Source: Deltaproteobacteria bacterium (lineage in GTDB: Bacteria; Myxococcota_A; Polyangia; JAAYKL01). Taken from it: a stretch of 64,000 bases of DNA. The stretch's first letter is position 1, and the number at the start of each line of letters is the position of its first letter. The notes beneath the pieces were generated by a model that was not told where the DNA came from, made no database searches, and saw only the letters and a program-made list of their open reading frames with translations. Positions 55,900 to 64,000 of this stretch are shown one piece after another. The translations under genes were made by a program, and so were the position numbers. The stretch lies in contig JAFGQN010000151.1 in NCBI GenBank assembly GCA_016935665.1, positions 1 through 64,000 on the forward strand. Reading direction: 5' to 3'.

Positions 55900-56385
55900 A
55901 TGACCCGAGAAGACATTAACGCCCGATTGGAAAACGCGGCCCATCTTATACAGGAAATTCGAAATACAGAAACCGTACTGGACGAATTGTTTTTCTCCAG
56001 ACCCACCATCTCTGTAGCGCCGCCTCCAGTAAATTTTTTTTCAGGTTCTGTGCAATACTCACTTGCAACTTCCGATGGAGATACATCTGTCGACAAAAAT
56101 ATGGATAACGGCCTCGGAACCTTAACAGCCACACTCACGTCCCCCATGGAACACGGTCCAGTAAATTATCCCGAAAACTTTGGTGAAATAATTGGCCAAC
56201 GCATTCGTGTATCACGATTGACAGCGGGTATCACGCAAAATGAATTAGCGGACAAAACCGGTATTAAAAGACCTAATATTGCTCGGCTCGAAAAAGGGCT
56301 CAGTCTTCCCAACCTGTCGACACTGGTTAAAGTATCATCAGCGCTACAAATTCCCCTGTACTCCCTGCTGAATACCAATTTTTAA
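55900..56385 (+). CDS. XRE-type regulator with N-terminal helical region
   Basis: 161 residues. A C-terminal HTH_3 domain (about 95-155; RIRVSRLTAGITQNELADKTG, RPNIARLEKG) follows an unrelated N-terminal part: a short helix that could pair with the coiled-coil partner and a Pro/Ser/Thr-rich linker (35-90). Ribosome site GTGAGGAACGG. Most XRE regulators have the HTH at the N-terminus, so the C-terminal position is unusual. Target genes unknown; the clpB gene is convergent. Confidence 0.85.
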   Translation: MTREDINARLENAAHLIQEIRNTETVLDELFFSRPTISVAPPPVNFFSGSVQYSLATSDGDTSVDKNMDNGLGTLTATLTSPMEHGPVNYPENFGEIIGQRIRVSRLTAGITQNELADKTGIKRPNIARLEKGLSLPNLSTLVKVSSALQIPLYSLLNTNF

Positions 56386-56642
56386 ATTGAATTTTCAGGT
56401 CCGTTTTTTTTAAATAAAAACACGTAATTTTAGGTATTTAACTCTATGTAGTTAATGTATTTGACGCAGTTTGTTTTTGATTTCGTTTGGATGTCTGTAT
56501 CATTACTCAGACAAACTGTACAAAATAGCAGGTTAACGACCGTGTATTGGTGCTTAATTTTTCATATTAAAATACGATATTAGTATCTCAAGAACATATT
56601 ATTTCACTTATTGATGTTTGATAGATTCATAAATTCGAATAG

Positions 56643-59222
56643 CTATTCGATAGACGCACCCAAAACGTGCAAATGCAATCCGTCGTCGTAGGCGTCCAGC
56701 ACAATGGTTTGATTGGAGGTTATTTCGCCGGCAATAATTTTTTCAGAGATTGCTTCCAGCACATTCTCCTGCAATACCCTTTTCAACGGCCTGGCCCCAA
56801 AGGCGTTGTCGTATCCTTTTTGAGACAGCCATTCCAATGCAGGATCTGATATCTTCATAATTAACGAACGGCTCTCCAACATTCTGGCCACGTTGCCCAG
56901 TTGTATCTCGGTTATTTTTTTCAAATCGGCTTTCTTCAATCGATTGAAAATCAGTATGCCGTCAATTCGATTAATAAACTCAGGTCTAAACACCGATTTC
57001 AGGGACCCCATAATATGATTCTCCACTTCAGATGCATCATCGGTTTCCAATATGTACTGAGACCCAATATTGCTTGTCATGATGATAATGGTATTTTTAA
57101 AATCCACGGTGCGCCCTTTTCCATCCGTCAATCGTCCATCGTCCAATACCTGCAATAAAACGTTAAACACGTCGGGGTGTGCTTTTTCAATTTCGTCCAA
57201 TAACACAACACTGTAGGGTCTGCGACGCACGGCTTCGGTCAATTGTCCCCCCTCATCAAATCCCACGTATCCAGGGGGGGCGCCTATCAACCTGGCCACG
57301 GCGTGTTTTTCCATGTATTCGCTCATATCAATTCGTATCATATTTGATTCATCATCAAACAAAAACTCTGCGGCTGCCCTGGCCACCTCGGTTTTTCCCA
57401 CACCGGTCGGCCCGGTAAATAATAGCGAGGCAATGGGTTTGTTAGGATCCTTCAAGCCAGCTCGCGACAAACGAACTGCTTTGGCCAATCGAATAATCGC
57501 CGCATCCTGTCCCACCACCCGTTCCCGGATGCGCTGTTCCATATTGAGCAGGCGCTCCTTTTCTCCCTCCACCATTTTAGATACGGGTATCCCCGTCCAC
57601 TTTGAAACCACAAGGGCAATATCTTCTTCAGTTACCTCTTCGCGAATGTATGAATCCTCTTTATCTACAGCCTGAAGTTCCGCCGATACCTGGTCCAGTT
57701 GTTTTTGCAATGCCGGCAATTGGCCATATGTAATTTCGGCCGCGCGCTGATATTCCCCCTGGCGCTGAGCCATTTCTGATTCGGTTTTCAAACTGTCCAT
57801 TTGCATCGCCAGAGATTTGGATGTTTGCACCAGGTCCCGCTGTCGCGTCCATTTTGATCGCATGGCCGACAACACCTCATTTTTTTCCGCCAGTTCTTTT
57901 TCAATCTCTTCAATTCGCTCTTCGTCCCCTTCCATTTTCATGGCCTGCAACTCAATTTGCTTCCGCATAATTTTTCGCTGCAAATCATCAATGGGCGTTG
58001 GGAGCGATTCCACCTCCATCTTTAAACGACTGGCAGCTTCGTCCACAAGATCAATGGCTTTGTCGGGCAAAAACCGGTCCGTAACGTATCTGGACGAAAG
58101 TGTCGCCGCAGTCACAAGAGCACTGTCCTGAATCCGAATGCCATGATGCACCTCATATTTCTCTTTGAGTCCCCTGAGAATATCGATAGTATCCTCCATA
58201 GTGGGCTCGGTCACCATTACAGGCTGAAATCGTCTCTCCAGTGCTTTGTCCTTTTCCACATATTTTCGATATTCGTCGAGTGTCGTTGCTCCAATACATC
58301 GCAGTTCTCCACGCGCCAGTGCGGGTTTCAACAGATTTGCCGCATCCTGAGATCCTTCCGCTGCTCCCGCGCCAACGATGGTATGCATTTCGTCGATAAA
58401 CAGAATGATTTGGCCATTTTTTCCCTGGACTTCCTTCATTACAGCTTTTAAACGCTCCTCAAATTCTCCACGAAATTTTGCACCAGCTACCAACGCCCCC
58501 ATATCCAGTGTCAGCACCAGCTTGTCTTTTAGACTATCAGGTACGTCACCATTAATGATTCGTTGGGCAATGCCATCCACAATAGCGGTTTTTCCAACTC
58601 CTGGTTCACCTATTAGCACTGGATTATTCTTGGTTCTTCGGGACAAAACCTGCAGTGTGCGACGCACTTCCTCATCACGGCCAATAACCGGATCGAGTTT
58701 TCCAAGTCGCGCCAACGCCGTTAAGTCGATCGCGTATTTTTCCAGCGCCTGAAATTTGGATTCCGGGTCCTCGTCAACGACTCTCTGGTTACCTCGAATT
58801 TCCTTTAGGGCCGACACAATAGTATCTTCATTAATACCAAGTTTTCGCAGTACTTTCTGCGTTGTAAATCCGGAGCCTTTGGCCATGGCCAATAGAAAAT
58901 GTTCTGTGGATACGTACTCGTCCTTTAGTCCGTCAGCAATGGACTGAGCAGCATCAATCAGGTTCTTCAATACCGCCCCCACAAACGTATCGGTTCCTTT
59001 TACCTTTGGGATCTTGTCAAATTCGTTTTGGATGGTGACGCGCATCATCTCCATCGGCACCCCTATCCGTTCCAGAATAGGTTGTACCAGCCCCTCATTC
59101 TGGTCCACCATGGAGGCGAGCATATGGATGTCTGTGATTTCCTGATGTTCAATTTTCCTGGCGATGGACTCGGCCCCCGCCAATGCTTCTCTGGATTTTA
59201 CGGTTAATTTGTCTAGTCTCAT
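56643..59222 (-). CDS. clpB: ATP-dependent disaggregase ClpB
   Basis: 859 residues, full ClpB length. N-domain (1-145), AAA1 with Walker A GEPGVGKT (205-212), the coiled-coil M-domain (about 410-530), AAA2 with GPTGVGKTE and a C-terminal D2 small domain. FIDEMH and [12 protein letters not shown] are the Walker B boxes; no ClpP-binding IGF/L loop is obvious, which separates it from ClpA/ClpC. With DnaK it resolves aggregates after heat stress. Ribosome site AAGGT; no heat-shock promoter was confirmed. A 257-base gap separates it from the convergent regulator. Confidence 0.97.
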   Translation of the reverse strand: MRLDKLTVKSREALAGAESIARKIEHQEITDIHMLASMVDQNEGLVQPILERIGVPMEMMRVTIQNEFDKIPKVKGTDTFVGAVLKNLIDAAQSIADGLKDEYVSTEHFLLAMAKGSGFTTQKVLRKLGINEDTIVSALKEIRGNQRVVDEDPESKFQALEKYAIDLTALARLGKLDPVIGRDEEVRRTLQVLSRRTKNNPVLIGEPGVGKTAIVDGIAQRIINGDVPDSLKDKLVLTLDMGALVAGAKFRGEFEERLKAVMKEVQGKNGQIILFIDEMHTIVGAGAAEGSQDAANLLKPALARGELRCIGATTLDEYRKYVEKDKALERRFQPVMVTEPTMEDTIDILRGLKEKYEVHHGIRIQDSALVTAATLSSRYVTDRFLPDKAIDLVDEAASRLKMEVESLPTPIDDLQRKIMRKQIELQAMKMEGDEERIEEIEKELAEKNEVLSAMRSKWTRQRDLVQTSKSLAMQMDSLKTESEMAQRQGEYQRAAEITYGQLPALQKQLDQVSAELQAVDKEDSYIREEVTEEDIALVVSKWTGIPVSKMVEGEKERLLNMEQRIRERVVGQDAAIIRLAKAVRLSRAGLKDPNKPIASLLFTGPTGVGKTEVARAAAEFLFDDESNMIRIDMSEYMEKHAVARLIGAPPGYVGFDEGGQLTEAVRRRPYSVVLLDEIEKAHPDVFNVLLQVLDDGRLTDGKGRTVDFKNTIIIMTSNIGSQYILETDDASEVENHIMGSLKSVFRPEFINRIDGILIFNRLKKADLKKITEIQLGNVARMLESRSLIMKISDPALEWLSQKGYDNAFGARPLKRVLQENVLEAISEKIIAGEITSNQTIVLDAYDDGLHLHVLGASIE

Positions 59223-59393
59223 TTTTTTACCTTCGCTTTGGCCTTAAAGGTATTCGCCACTGATTCCCAGTCAATACACTAATTATTCGGTGCAATGTCG
59301 TGGCAGGGAATAAACGGCTTTATTCAGCACAACGACATTTAACGAAAATATATTTGGTGTTCTGTATACTACAGCCGTTATTCTTCGCATCAA

Positions 59394-60194
59394 TTAATTG
59401 TTGATGAATTGGTCAATGCCCACAATTTCCAGCGTTGGACGACCCTCTGCGGCCAATCGCGCGTTTCGTTCCGCAATCCATTCCATAATCAGGGGGAACG
59501 CCTGCGCCGTATTTCGATTGGTATCATGCAGCAGAAAAACTCCGCCCTCCGGATTCTCTTCAATCACCCGTTGACTTCGCCGCAACAGCGCCCGCGGGGT
59601 TTCCGCCATCCAGTCCAGGGGATCGAGATTCCACATCACCACCGTGTAACCGTTTCGGGATAAGCTGGTAATATTGTCCCGATTAATGCGACCAAAGGGA
59701 GGCCGAAACAGCTTTAGCGGTTGCCCGGTTAATTCCGAAACCTGGTACGCCACCTGTTGTACTTCACTTTTCCAGGTCTCCGCATCCAGGGCGGTAACGT
59801 CTTTATGCGAAAATGTGTGATTGCCAACCAGATGCCCACGACGAATAATGTCTCTCAAGACGGCTTTGTTTTCATCACCAGCCGCTGTCCTTGAATGGAA
59901 CCGGTGGCCATTGATGAAAAACGTCCCCTTGACGTGATATTTATCCAGCTCATTCAACAAAATAGGTGTCGTGCGGTGGTCCGGTCCGTCGTCAAAGGTG
60001 AATGTTATTTTGTTTTTAACTTCCTCACCTCTCACAATTCGTCCCTGTCCCACCAGGTGATTCCAGCGATTGCCATCTGCTGCTTTAATTTTATACCGAA
60101 TGTCTTTCAGTGACCCAAAGCCCAAAACGACAATTGGAACCAGCAATATAACCAGAATGATTAGTTTAGGCAGGGTTTTGTCTTGTCGATGCAT
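59394..60194 (-). CDS. NodB-type polysaccharide deacetylase
   Basis: 266 residues. One N-terminal membrane helix (8-28), then NodB homology domain: Asp68-Asp69 in TFDDGPD, His126 and His130 in HTFSH, RPPFGRINR, and LLHDT (His223). The five motifs are intact, so a metal-dependent deacetylase acting on peptidoglycan or another amino-sugar polymer on the outer face of the inner membrane is likely. The start ATG overlaps the ssb stop (TGATG). Confidence 0.92.
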   Translation of the reverse strand: MHRQDKTLPKLIILVILLVPIVVLGFGSLKDIRYKIKAADGNRWNHLVGQGRIVRGEEVKNKITFTFDDGPDHRTTPILLNELDKYHVKGTFFINGHRFHSRTAAGDENKAVLRDIIRRGHLVGNHTFSHKDVTALDAETWKSEVQQVAYQVSELTGQPLKLFRPPFGRINRDNITSLSRNGYTVVMWNLDPLDWMAETPRALLRRSQRVIEENPEGGVFLLHDTNRNTAQAFPLIMEWIAERNARLAAEGRPTLEIVGIDQFINN

Positions 60195-60673
60195 CAAAAC
60201 GGAATATCGTCATCATCACCGAAACTGGGTGGGCCATCGTATCCGCCTCCATTGAACCCGCCTCCGTCGTTGCCTCCACCAGGGAATCCGCCACCGCCGG
60301 AATGACCCCCTTGAGACGGTCCACTGCCGCCTTCGGTTCGACCGCCCAGAAATACGACTTTTTGTGCGTTCACTTCAGTCATATATCTTTTCTGACCGGT
60401 TTTTTCGTCATCCCAACTGCGCGTGCGCAATCTGCCTTCGATGTATACCTGACGTCCTTTACTTAAAAATTTGCCAACGTTTTCCCCCTGTTTACCCCAG
60501 ACCACCACATTGTGCCATTCTGTCCTCTCCTGCCGTTCACCGGTGTTCGATTGATACGATTCACCTGTGGCGACCGGAAATCGACATCTGGCAGTCCCAC
60601 CCTGTGTATAACTGACTTCAGGGTCTTTTCCCAAATTTCCAACCAAAATTACTTTGTTTACACCATCAGCCAT
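60194..60673 (-). CDS. ssb: single-stranded DNA-binding protein
   Basis: 159 residues: OB-fold (1-112) beginning [17 protein letters not shown] with WHNVVVWGK, followed by a Gly-rich disordered tail (about 116-150) and the conserved acidic tip DDDIPF that binds replication and repair partners. Typical bacterial SSB. Ribosome site GAGGTAA. Thirty bases downstream of the mutase gene, same strand, and overlapping the deacetylase gene. Confidence 0.97.
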   Translation of the reverse strand: MADGVNKVILVGNLGKDPEVSYTQGGTARCRFPVATGESYQSNTGERQERTEWHNVVVWGKQGENVGKFLSKGRQVYIEGRLRTRSWDDEKTGQKRYMTEVNAQKVVFLGGRTEGGSGPSQGGHSGGGGFPGGGNDGGGFNGGGYDGPPSFGDDDDIPF

Positions 60674-60703
60674 CTAAATTACCTCATTTCTAATACTCTC
60701 AAA

Positions 60704-62980
60704 TTATCTAAACATCGACAGTGCCTTTTGCTTGTCACTTTCGCTAATATCATTTTCCAGGCGATTAATCCATGCTTTTGCCGCATGCCCAACCAACCCA
60801 ATGGCGTCTTCGCCGAACGGTCTCAATTGGGCTTCAAGCCAGCGCTCCGATTCTGATCCGGACCGAATTCGGTCTACCAGATTTGGCAAAATGTGGGTGC
60901 AAAGGAATATTTTGTTGTCCACTGTAACAAGGTCGGAAACCAGGAGCGACTCATTGGGTATTTGCGGGAACACATCTCCCAATACATCTTTTCCAAGGCA
61001 ATATCGGATAAACGTGTTTCCTATTTCAAAGGCACGTGCATCCGTGGTCGCGATAATGGTGTCCAGCATCTCATCGCTAATCGTGGACAACTCTTCCGGG
61101 GATGTATCATCAAGGGTACCTCCCACCTTTTGCAGTGACGGTACTTCCACATATATTTTGGTCTTCGGTTCTGTTCCGGACGGCCGTATGACCAGGCGAA
61201 TGACCATTCCATCTCCACCATCCAGCTCGAACAGCAGCACATTGCGACTGGCTGCATCGGTGGAACTCAACACGGGTCCACCCACCTTCTGATAATCAAC
61301 AAAACGAATCACCGTCATTCCAGCAATTGTTTTAGGCGGATTTTCCCTCAGAACCTCCTGAATATGCCGAATCCGGTACAATCCCTCAATACCGTCCATC
61401 ACCAATGATCGCTGAGAATTGCGATAGTAGCCATACACCCTATATATATCGCGCAGATATTCTTCAACCGTTTTATCCCCATCTTTTAAATCGCATATCA
61501 AACCCGATAGCTGAACAGCCGCTCCGCATGCGTCTTTGTCCCGTACATCGGGCGATACCAGATAACCATGACTTTCCTCATTTCCAAAAATGTAATCCGA
61601 AGGCGTCCCTGTCACACTGTCTTTGTCGGGTTTGGGCGGAAACGGAAACGCACCGTGCTCCTCAAGGCAACGCACCACATCGCCGATGTACTTGCATCCC
61701 ACCATCAAATCACCAACCACCTGCAATCCGTTCGCTGCAGCGATTGTTCGCTGAAGACTGGTAGTAACCAATGTATTTACAAAAATACCGCTTTCGGTCA
61801 GCGTGCCCTGCTTTTTCCTGTCAGAGATAATCGATTGCACCAGCAACACACCGATTAAGTGGCCATTGATAAACTCCCATTGCCCCGACCTTCGTTTGGC
61901 TATCATACCTAAACGATCCGCGTCCGGGTCACTGGAAAATCCCACGTCACATCCGGTTTCCGTCGCGGTCTGCTCAAGACGGTCCATGGAATCAGGTACT
62001 TCGGGATTGCCAATTCTGTATCGAACACTTTTAAATGAACCATCATACGCTGCCTGGTCCGTTACCGTAACCACCTCGAAACCAATTTTGTGGAGAGCCT
62101 CATGAACCGTTGTCATTCCGGTGCCGCACAGAGGCGTATAACCAATTTTGGCACTGCGGGAAGTTGTATGTATCAAAGAGGTATTCAGCGAAATGTATTT
62201 ACCATGTACCTTGGGTGATACAAATTCAATCTGTCCCGCCGCCAATGCGTCTTCATATGCCATCGTCTTTATGTAGCGCACATTCTCCACGACCTGCAGC
62301 AGCTTCTCATCATCCGGTGGGATTTCCTGTCCACCATATCGATTGTAAAATTTCCCGCCGTTGTCATCCGGATGATTGTGAGATGCGGAAATATTGAGTC
62401 CCCCGGCGGCGCCATATTCGCGAATCAGAAATGATAATTCCGGCGTAGAAATGTATTTATCGGTGCATTTTTTTTGATGGGGCCCATCCTGCAGAGGTCC
62501 TATCACAATCGCTTTGATGCTGTTGGCTGCGTAAATAGTTGCGGAAATGCGGGCCATGTCCAGGGAAGTTAATTCAAACAAGACCCCTTTTACTCCCTGA
62601 TACAGCCCCCGCAAATCAAAAAACTGACGTACATCGTGCGCCACCACCACTGTCAGTGCATCATTGGGATGGGACTGGCTTTTCAGATAATCGCAATGTC
62701 CCTGCACGGACAATCCAACTGTATAAGGATTGATACGATTGGGACCCGCTCCGACCGGACCCCGTCGCCCCCCCGTACCAAAGGGCATCATGCGCCAAAA
62801 GCTGTCCAGCAGAGTCTCCCAATTCTCCATTTTTACCAAATGGCCAATATACGGTCTGTAAGGTTCATATTTTTTTTCAGACCACCATGTAATGATGTTG
62901 TCAATCGCCTTTTTTCTGATGTCTTCTTCCACGGATAAAGTCACAAACGCGGTTTTTATTCTACTCAGTTCGTCAGTCAT
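60704..62980 (-). CDS. phosphohexomutase (phosphoglucomutase/phosphomannomutase family)
   Basis: 758 residues from ATG 62980 with GAGG upstream; GTG 62995 is an alternative. The catalytic serine Ser200 sits in NISASHNHPDDNGG (phosphoserine loop), the metal loop is DPDADR, the sugar-binding GNEESHGY, and the phosphate-binding RPSGTEPKTK near the C-terminus. It is longer than usual (about 450-550); an N-terminal addition of about 60 residues and a C-terminal helical addition of about 120 are seen, as in eukaryotic-like PGM2 forms. It isomerises hexose-1- and 6-phosphates. First gene of the mutase-ssb-deacetylase set. Confidence 0.9.
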   Translation of the reverse strand: MTDELSRIKTAFVTLSVEEDIRKKAIDNIITWWSEKKYEPYRPYIGHLVKMENWETLLDSFWRMMPFGTGGRRGPVGAGPNRINPYTVGLSVQGHCDYLKSQSHPNDALTVVVAHDVRQFFDLRGLYQGVKGVLFELTSLDMARISATIYAANSIKAIVIGPLQDGPHQKKCTDKYISTPELSFLIREYGAAGGLNISASHNHPDDNGGKFYNRYGGQEIPPDDEKLLQVVENVRYIKTMAYEDALAAGQIEFVSPKVHGKYISLNTSLIHTTSRSAKIGYTPLCGTGMTTVHEALHKIGFEVVTVTDQAAYDGSFKSVRYRIGNPEVPDSMDRLEQTATETGCDVGFSSDPDADRLGMIAKRRSGQWEFINGHLIGVLLVQSIISDRKKQGTLTESGIFVNTLVTTSLQRTIAAANGLQVVGDLMVGCKYIGDVVRCLEEHGAFPFPPKPDKDSVTGTPSDYIFGNEESHGYLVSPDVRDKDACGAAVQLSGLICDLKDGDKTVEEYLRDIYRVYGYYRNSQRSLVMDGIEGLYRIRHIQEVLRENPPKTIAGMTVIRFVDYQKVGGPVLSSTDAASRNVLLFELDGGDGMVIRLVIRPSGTEPKTKIYVEVPSLQKVGGTLDDTSPEELSTISDEMLDTIIATTDARAFEIGNTFIRYCLGKDVLGDVFPQIPNESLLVSDLVTVDNKIFLCTHILPNLVDRIRSGSESERWLEAQLRPFGEDAIGLVGHAAKAWINRLENDISESDKQKALSMFR

Positions 62981-63118
62981 TCTGTCAGTCCTCACAAGGT
63001 CCCTTGTTGTAAAAATGATTCGGCATTCATTTTGCCAGTGACGGATACGTCAATTTCTGTAAATATTGGGCATACAGCAAAGTCACAGCGTTCAACATCT
63101 ACAAGGGAATGTCAAACA

Positions 63119-63520
63119 ATGGTCAGAAAAATCCTTCACCTGCAAACCACCAGTTCTCAGCAGATGGTCGATGTCACGAGGCAATTACGCGAACTCGCAT
63201 CTGCTCACCCAGAGGCATCACTTATGGCTCTGTATGCACGAGGCGCCACTGCTGCCATCATGATTCAGGAAAACTGGGACCCAAATATCACCACCGACAT
63301 TTTAAGATGTCTTTCGCAGATTGCTCCACCAGGACAGTGGCTGCACGACCACGTGGACGGTAACGCCGATGCTCATATCAAAGCCGGGATAGTCGGTCCC
63401 TCTGAAACCATCCCATTGGAAAAAGGCGAAATGTTGCTCTCCACCTGGCAAAACGTCTTTTTCTGCGACTTCGATGGCCCCCGCTCCAACCGAGAACTCG
63501 TGGTTACGCTGCTACCGTAG
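63119..63520 (+). CDS. YjbQ/UPF0047 family protein
   Basis: 133 residues from ATG 63119 (AAGGGA upstream); an earlier in-frame ATG at 63032 gives an unsupported extension. Family signatures: TAAIMIQENWDP (43-54), GNADAHIKAGIVGPSETIPL (81-100) and STWQNVFFCDFDGP (108-121). Members are trimeric and linked to thiamine-phosphate or metabolite repair. The conserved His of the PHTTAA motif found in many members appears replaced (ARGATAA). Divergent from the mutase gene. Confidence 0.85.
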   Translation: MVRKILHLQTTSSQQMVDVTRQLRELASAHPEASLMALYARGATAAIMIQENWDPNITTDILRCLSQIAPPGQWLHDHVDGNADAHIKAGIVGPSETIPLEKGEMLLSTWQNVFFCDFDGPRSNRELVVTLLP

Positions 63521-63703
63521 GACGTAACCAACGATATTAGCCCTGCCCATCCAGAGAAAGTCCAGTGGCCTATTCGTACGGCGCAGGCTTTAAATACTGT
63601 ATTTGCGCATCCGTCCATCCGAACCGGCAAATCTCCATGTGCGGCCAAACTATTTTTATTCAACTGAACCATCATTCGAAACAGAACTGTTTGGAGGCGG
63701 TAT

Positions 63704-64000
63704 TCAGTGCTCGCCCAAAGCGTTTGGCCAAATGATTTTGTGGAGCTGCAACTGCAGACGAAATGGCTTTTTAGAAGAAAGTATCCATCCGGCCACCTGC
63801 CGTTTATCCAATTCGGATACTGGGGAAATGTGAACTGGAAACATGCTTGTGAGCGCGTACTTGTCCTCCATCACCACTGCGAAATTGAAATCTGCTTCGT
63901 TGGTAATCACGAACTTTATCTGAGCCTGAGAATCCTTGAGATGAACAATATTTTCCTCACTCAGCACTGCAACCACCCCGGACCCTGGCGTCTTGATGTC
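63704..64000 (-). CDS. queE: 7-carboxy-7-deazaguanine synthase, C-terminal part
   Basis: The 3' end of a gene that runs off the right edge; no start is visible. The visible part begins DIKTPGSGVV and includes LKDSQAQIKFVITNEAD, VHISPV and the closing segment RLQLQLHKIIWPNALG, which is diagnostic of QueE. QueE is the radical-SAM enzyme of queuosine biosynthesis; its CxxxCxxC cluster would lie upstream, outside the window. The stop is 183 bases from the YjbQ-family gene's end, with which it is convergent. Confidence 0.85.
   Translation of the reverse strand, partial: DIKTPGSGVVAVLSEENIVHLKDSQAQIKFVITNEADFNFAVVMEDKYALTSMFPVHISPVSELDKRQVAGWILSSKKPFRLQLQLHKIIWPNALGEH

Noticed and set aside
59223-59393. 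Heat-shock promoter or CIRCE element before clpB
   Set aside because: No inverted repeat of the CIRCE type and no convincing sigma-32 boxes were found.

Overview
The window looks like chromosome from an uncultured or little-studied Gram-negative bacterium related to the Myxococcota/Bradymonadota (former Deltaproteobacteria). The signs are lipoproteins with Thr/Glu/Asp-rich linkers and cysteine clusters, a membrane-anchored Ser/Thr kinase of myxobacterial style, mevalonate-pathway kinases, outer-membrane beta-barrels, and a hybrid histidine kinase. This placement is inference from gene content; there is no rRNA or other taxonomic marker, and I saw no tRNA and no CRISPR array.

Layout. 0-0.5 kb: decayed IS1380-like transposase. 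0.8-6.4 kb: minus-strand operon of a TetR repressor, an MMPL-type RND exporter, a LolA-like periplasmic protein and an outer-membrane barrel, with two operator-like sites upstream. 6.6-9.8 kb: secreted matrixin protease, family 2 glycosyltransferase, Cys-rich lipoprotein, small membrane protein. 9.8-13.6 kb: overlapping isoprenoid genes (polyprenyl synthase, mevalonate kinase, phosphomevalonate kinase), then a short-chain dehydrogenase. 13.9-19.2 kb: signalling genes, including a hybrid histidine kinase whose phospho-acceptor His is Asn, and a Ser/Thr kinase. 19.2-26 kb: complete trp operon (trpE-G-D-CF-B-A) preceded by a Trp-codon leader peptide and a terminator, i.e. classical attenuation. 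26.2-34.4 kb: metallo-beta-lactamase-fold protein, a chemosensory operon (cheA-cheW-cheW-cheR-cheB, no receptor or cheY here), folD and a small membrane protein. 34.6-36.6 kb: gcvPB and an HD-domain protein. 36.7-55.5 kb: an island rich in exported proteins: trypsin-like lipoprotein, M28 peptidase and a decayed copy of it, a caspase-like protein paired with a Gly-rich lipoprotein, a very large alpha-2-macroglobulin-like lipoprotein, an M17 aminopeptidase and a sulfatase-superfamily lipoprotein. 55.6-64 kb: a coiled-coil/HTH gene pair, clpB, a phosphohexomutase-ssb-polysaccharide deacetylase operon, a YjbQ-family gene and the 3' end of queE.

How the parts work together. The trp block should make tryptophan from chorismate and can sense charged tRNA-Trp through its leader. 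The mevalonate block supplies two kinases and one prenyl-chain step but lacks HMG-CoA synthase/reductase and the decarboxylase. The exporter operon resembles envelope lipid or hydrophobe transport modules, but its RND subunit seems to have lost about 11 residues around a conserved membrane Asp. The exported hydrolases together with the macroglobulin suggest a lifestyle involving extracellular proteolysis or attack on and defence against other cells; that is inference.

Most notable observations: the trp attenuator with an apparently leaderless leader peptide; the His-to-Asn histidine kinase; the RND in-frame deletion; the caspase-like/Gly-rich lipoprotein pair; and the remnant second copy of the M28 peptidase gene.
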